Part shown: positions 58,714-60,791 of the stretch, in pieces
Position numbering within the stretch: the first letter of the stretch is position 1
Layout: each line of letters begins with the position of its first letter
Origin: Chara braunii
Taxonomy: Eukaryota > Streptophyta > Charophyceae > Charales > Characeae
Direction: 5' to 3'
DNA length: 60,791 bases
Assembly (NCBI GenBank): GCA_003427395.1
Contig: BFEA01000255.1
Location: 1,264,104 to 1,324,894 of the forward strand
Program-made: the position numbers and the translations under genes
Notes under the pieces: model-generated
Told to the model about the DNA's origin: nothing
Seen by the model: the letters and a program-made list of their open reading frames with translations, nothing else
Databases searched by the model: none

Positions 58714-60714
58714 TGTTGTACCAAATACCCTTACAAGGGTATTTGGCGTGCTTTTTGCAAGTCACGCCGGTGTGGCCTCTTCCAAAGTTTGACGACACGC
58801 TCGTGGGTGAGAGTTGAGTCCTTGCCCGGGTGAGCGGCGTGCGTGGGGTATCGACGGCGAGGCGCAACCATGCGTGGCCTAGCGGGACGCGGCATGGCAG
58901 GTCAGCGGGACGCGCTGCCCCTAGTCCCCTTACTTTTTCTAGCATTTATACTTATTTTATTATTTTATTTATTTATTTATTTTCCTACTTTTTTTTATTG
59001 ATATCTTTGACTCAGTTACCAGTCCCGAGACTAACATCGGGACCAACGGGTCTGGCTCAATCACGGCATTGTCGGACACGGGTGGCCGTCGCGGCAGTAG
59101 AGGACCTTGATCACGCGCCTTTTTCGATGGGCCCACTCGGGTTTCGACATGTCCTAGATGCTGGTAAAATTCCTGTATCTTCCCGTCTTGATACTCAGAA
59201 CGGGGAGTTTAACGTGTATGCGAGTCGGTGGGAGCCGGGCCCTCGAGGAGGAAGCAACTAGGGTGACGGGGCTCGCTGTGGGCGCACAGTCCGCCACCCA
59301 CCATCTGCTGTGAGAGGTTCGAGTGTGAGTATACCCGCCGGGGCATGCAAGGTGGTGAACTATGCCTGGGCGGGGCCACTTGTAAAAGTATGCCGCAATG
59401 CTGGCTGCGCTGCCCAAGCTGTCCCAGCAGCAGGCCACTTTGGCTTGCAAATTTCTCATTTGAATATTTTTTACTTCCACCAAGAGTTGCACTGGGCCCG
59501 GCTCACTTAGCTCACGCTGCAGGCTATGCAGCGGGTCTGCGCCCTCCTGCTCATCAAGGAGGCGGAGTTGTGAAGGCCCATGTATGTTGGGCGTTGCAGC
59601 GCTATCCTTCAAGGCAGGCAGGCGACAGAATGAGTTGATACACACTCCTTTGCAGATTCTTGACTTCGGCGATCACCGGCCTGCGGTTTGTGCCCTTCGA
59701 TACCCGCCCGCTATACAGGATTAGAGCACACTTTGGCAGTAGGTGGAGAGAGGAACAGGGCGAACGAACTGGAACAGGGATTGGCGCCGGGTGTGTGCGA
59801 AATGAAGTTGGAGATGGCGGAAGCGACAACAACGAATATGCCGACGGGGAAAAAAATGTTTCCCGCCCGTTCCTCGATGGAAACGGGCGAATGAAGGTTT
59901 GTTTCCCATGTTTTTTGCCACGGCGGCCCTGAATCTGCATTCATAATGGCCGGAAAGTTAGTAGAAGGGGAGGTAAAAGAGAAGGTGAGTGCGTCGAGGG
60001 TGAAGAGAGAGAGAGAATATGGCGGGACTGGAGACATCCTATCTCGCTTGTTTTCCAACAGATTTGGGCGAGGGAACATGCTAACTGGGGGTTTTTGGCC
60101 ATTGCGAGTTGAATGGGGGCGTTAGTTTGGCCACTGGATCGTTGGTTTGGGAGCTATGAAGGTGATGGGCTGCACGGAGCTATCAAGCAACAGGATCATG
60201 ACAAAGCGAAAATTTGGAATCTCCCCCGATACTTACCAGAAATAGGCGGATGATGGTGCGTTTTGGGGGGTTTTGGCTGCGGTGAGTTCAATGGCGGTGT
60301 CAGATTTGACGGGGGGCAACAGATTTGGAGCTGCGGTTCGCAGAGGATGCGTGAGAGGGGGGATGCCTTAAAAAGAATGTATCTTTCCTTGTTCCAAGGA
60401 AAGATTCATTCTCATTTTACACATTTGATTAATCTGTCAAAGGCAGCGGGGCCGTGTCGCTACCGCTCGTTGGCCCATGCTGCTACAACTCGCTGTAGAC
60501 ATCGCCATGATTGCGATCGACGTCTTGCCGGTAGTGGCATGGCTGACCCTCATCGTCATTGAAACACTTATGATCTCGAGGCCACTCCTCGCGGCCGTTG
60601 CCTAGATCGGGCCATCGCTCCTCGTAGTCGCGTCTAAGATACGGATGGCTGCTCGACGTACCAACTATGGCCGAGGTCACGGGGTAAGGGCGGAAAAGGC
60701 ATGTGTATGCATGT

Positions 60715-60791
<77 letters not shown>
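58714..60791 (+). mobile_element. Giant LTR copy G, 5' part (runs off the window)
   Basis: Starts TGTTGTACC followed by the perfect head hairpin CCAAATACCCTT/AAGGGTATTTGG. The first ~1 kb aligns with copy F (22022 onward): GTGGCCGTCGCGGCAGTAGA versus the F equivalent, and the GGGGAGTTTAACGTGTATGCG block. Class II hairpins lie at 59864-59889 (CGCCCGTTCC/GGAAACGGGCG) and 60043-60072, ~180 bp apart, and a GAATGTATCTTTCC-type hairpin near 60377-60410. No protein is supported. Confidence 0.7.
60700..60791. repeat. (TG)n microsatellite at window edge
   Basis: TG/TATG repeat continuing past the window end; it probably limited the assembly. Confidence 0.95.

Overview
The window looks like repeat-rich nuclear DNA of a green-lineage eukaryote. 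No intact host gene, rRNA or functional tRNA was recognised. Evidence for the lineage is (i) a 153-bp plastid psbE fragment of green type and (ii) retrotransposon Gag/protease/RT remnants whose wording resembles, from memory, proteins of the charophyte alga Chara. The Chara assignment is an inference. Single-base Ns and same-position Ns in two repeat copies suggest a draft assembly.

Layout. 1-4.98 kb: microsatellites, a psbE fragment, tRNA-headed SINE-like copies, a palindromic-motif cluster and a small TGTCG-starting repeat. 4.98-9.08 kb: a decayed Ty3/gypsy-type element on the minus strand (Gag, zinc knuckle, protease, RT). 9.64-10.10 kb: a large palindrome. 10.67-15.24 kb: a rearranged copy (A) of a giant LTR family. 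15.24-19.95 kb: AT-rich DNA without recognised genes. 19.96-22.02, 37.15-38.73 and 58.22-58.55 kb: three pieces of one ~87-bp dyad satellite array.

The array has been split by nested insertions. A two-LTR composite (22022-37144; LTR copies F/B and C) sits in it with an imperfect 5-bp target duplication. A hAT-like DNA transposon (38732-58218; terminal inverted repeats CAGAG-TGGGCA and a perfect 8-bp duplication TTATATCC) sits further right. That hAT element was itself invaded by a minus-strand LTR element (39981-57523) with LTRs of 7.0 kb (D) and 5.1 kb (E), a perfect tRNA-Asp primer site and a gag-only interior. A further LTR head (G) starts at 58714 and leaves the window.

Most unusual content: the giant LTRs (TGTCGTACC...CGACA) are built from several different tandem or dispersed hairpin modules. 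The stems change sequence from unit to unit while keeping pairing, often through compensatory changes or G-U pairs. The satellite unit is also a long dyad. LTRs D and E differ by an inversion between ~116-bp inverted repeats. Together these suggest a retroelement family whose LTRs act as scaffolds for structured RNA or DNA arrays; that function is inference.
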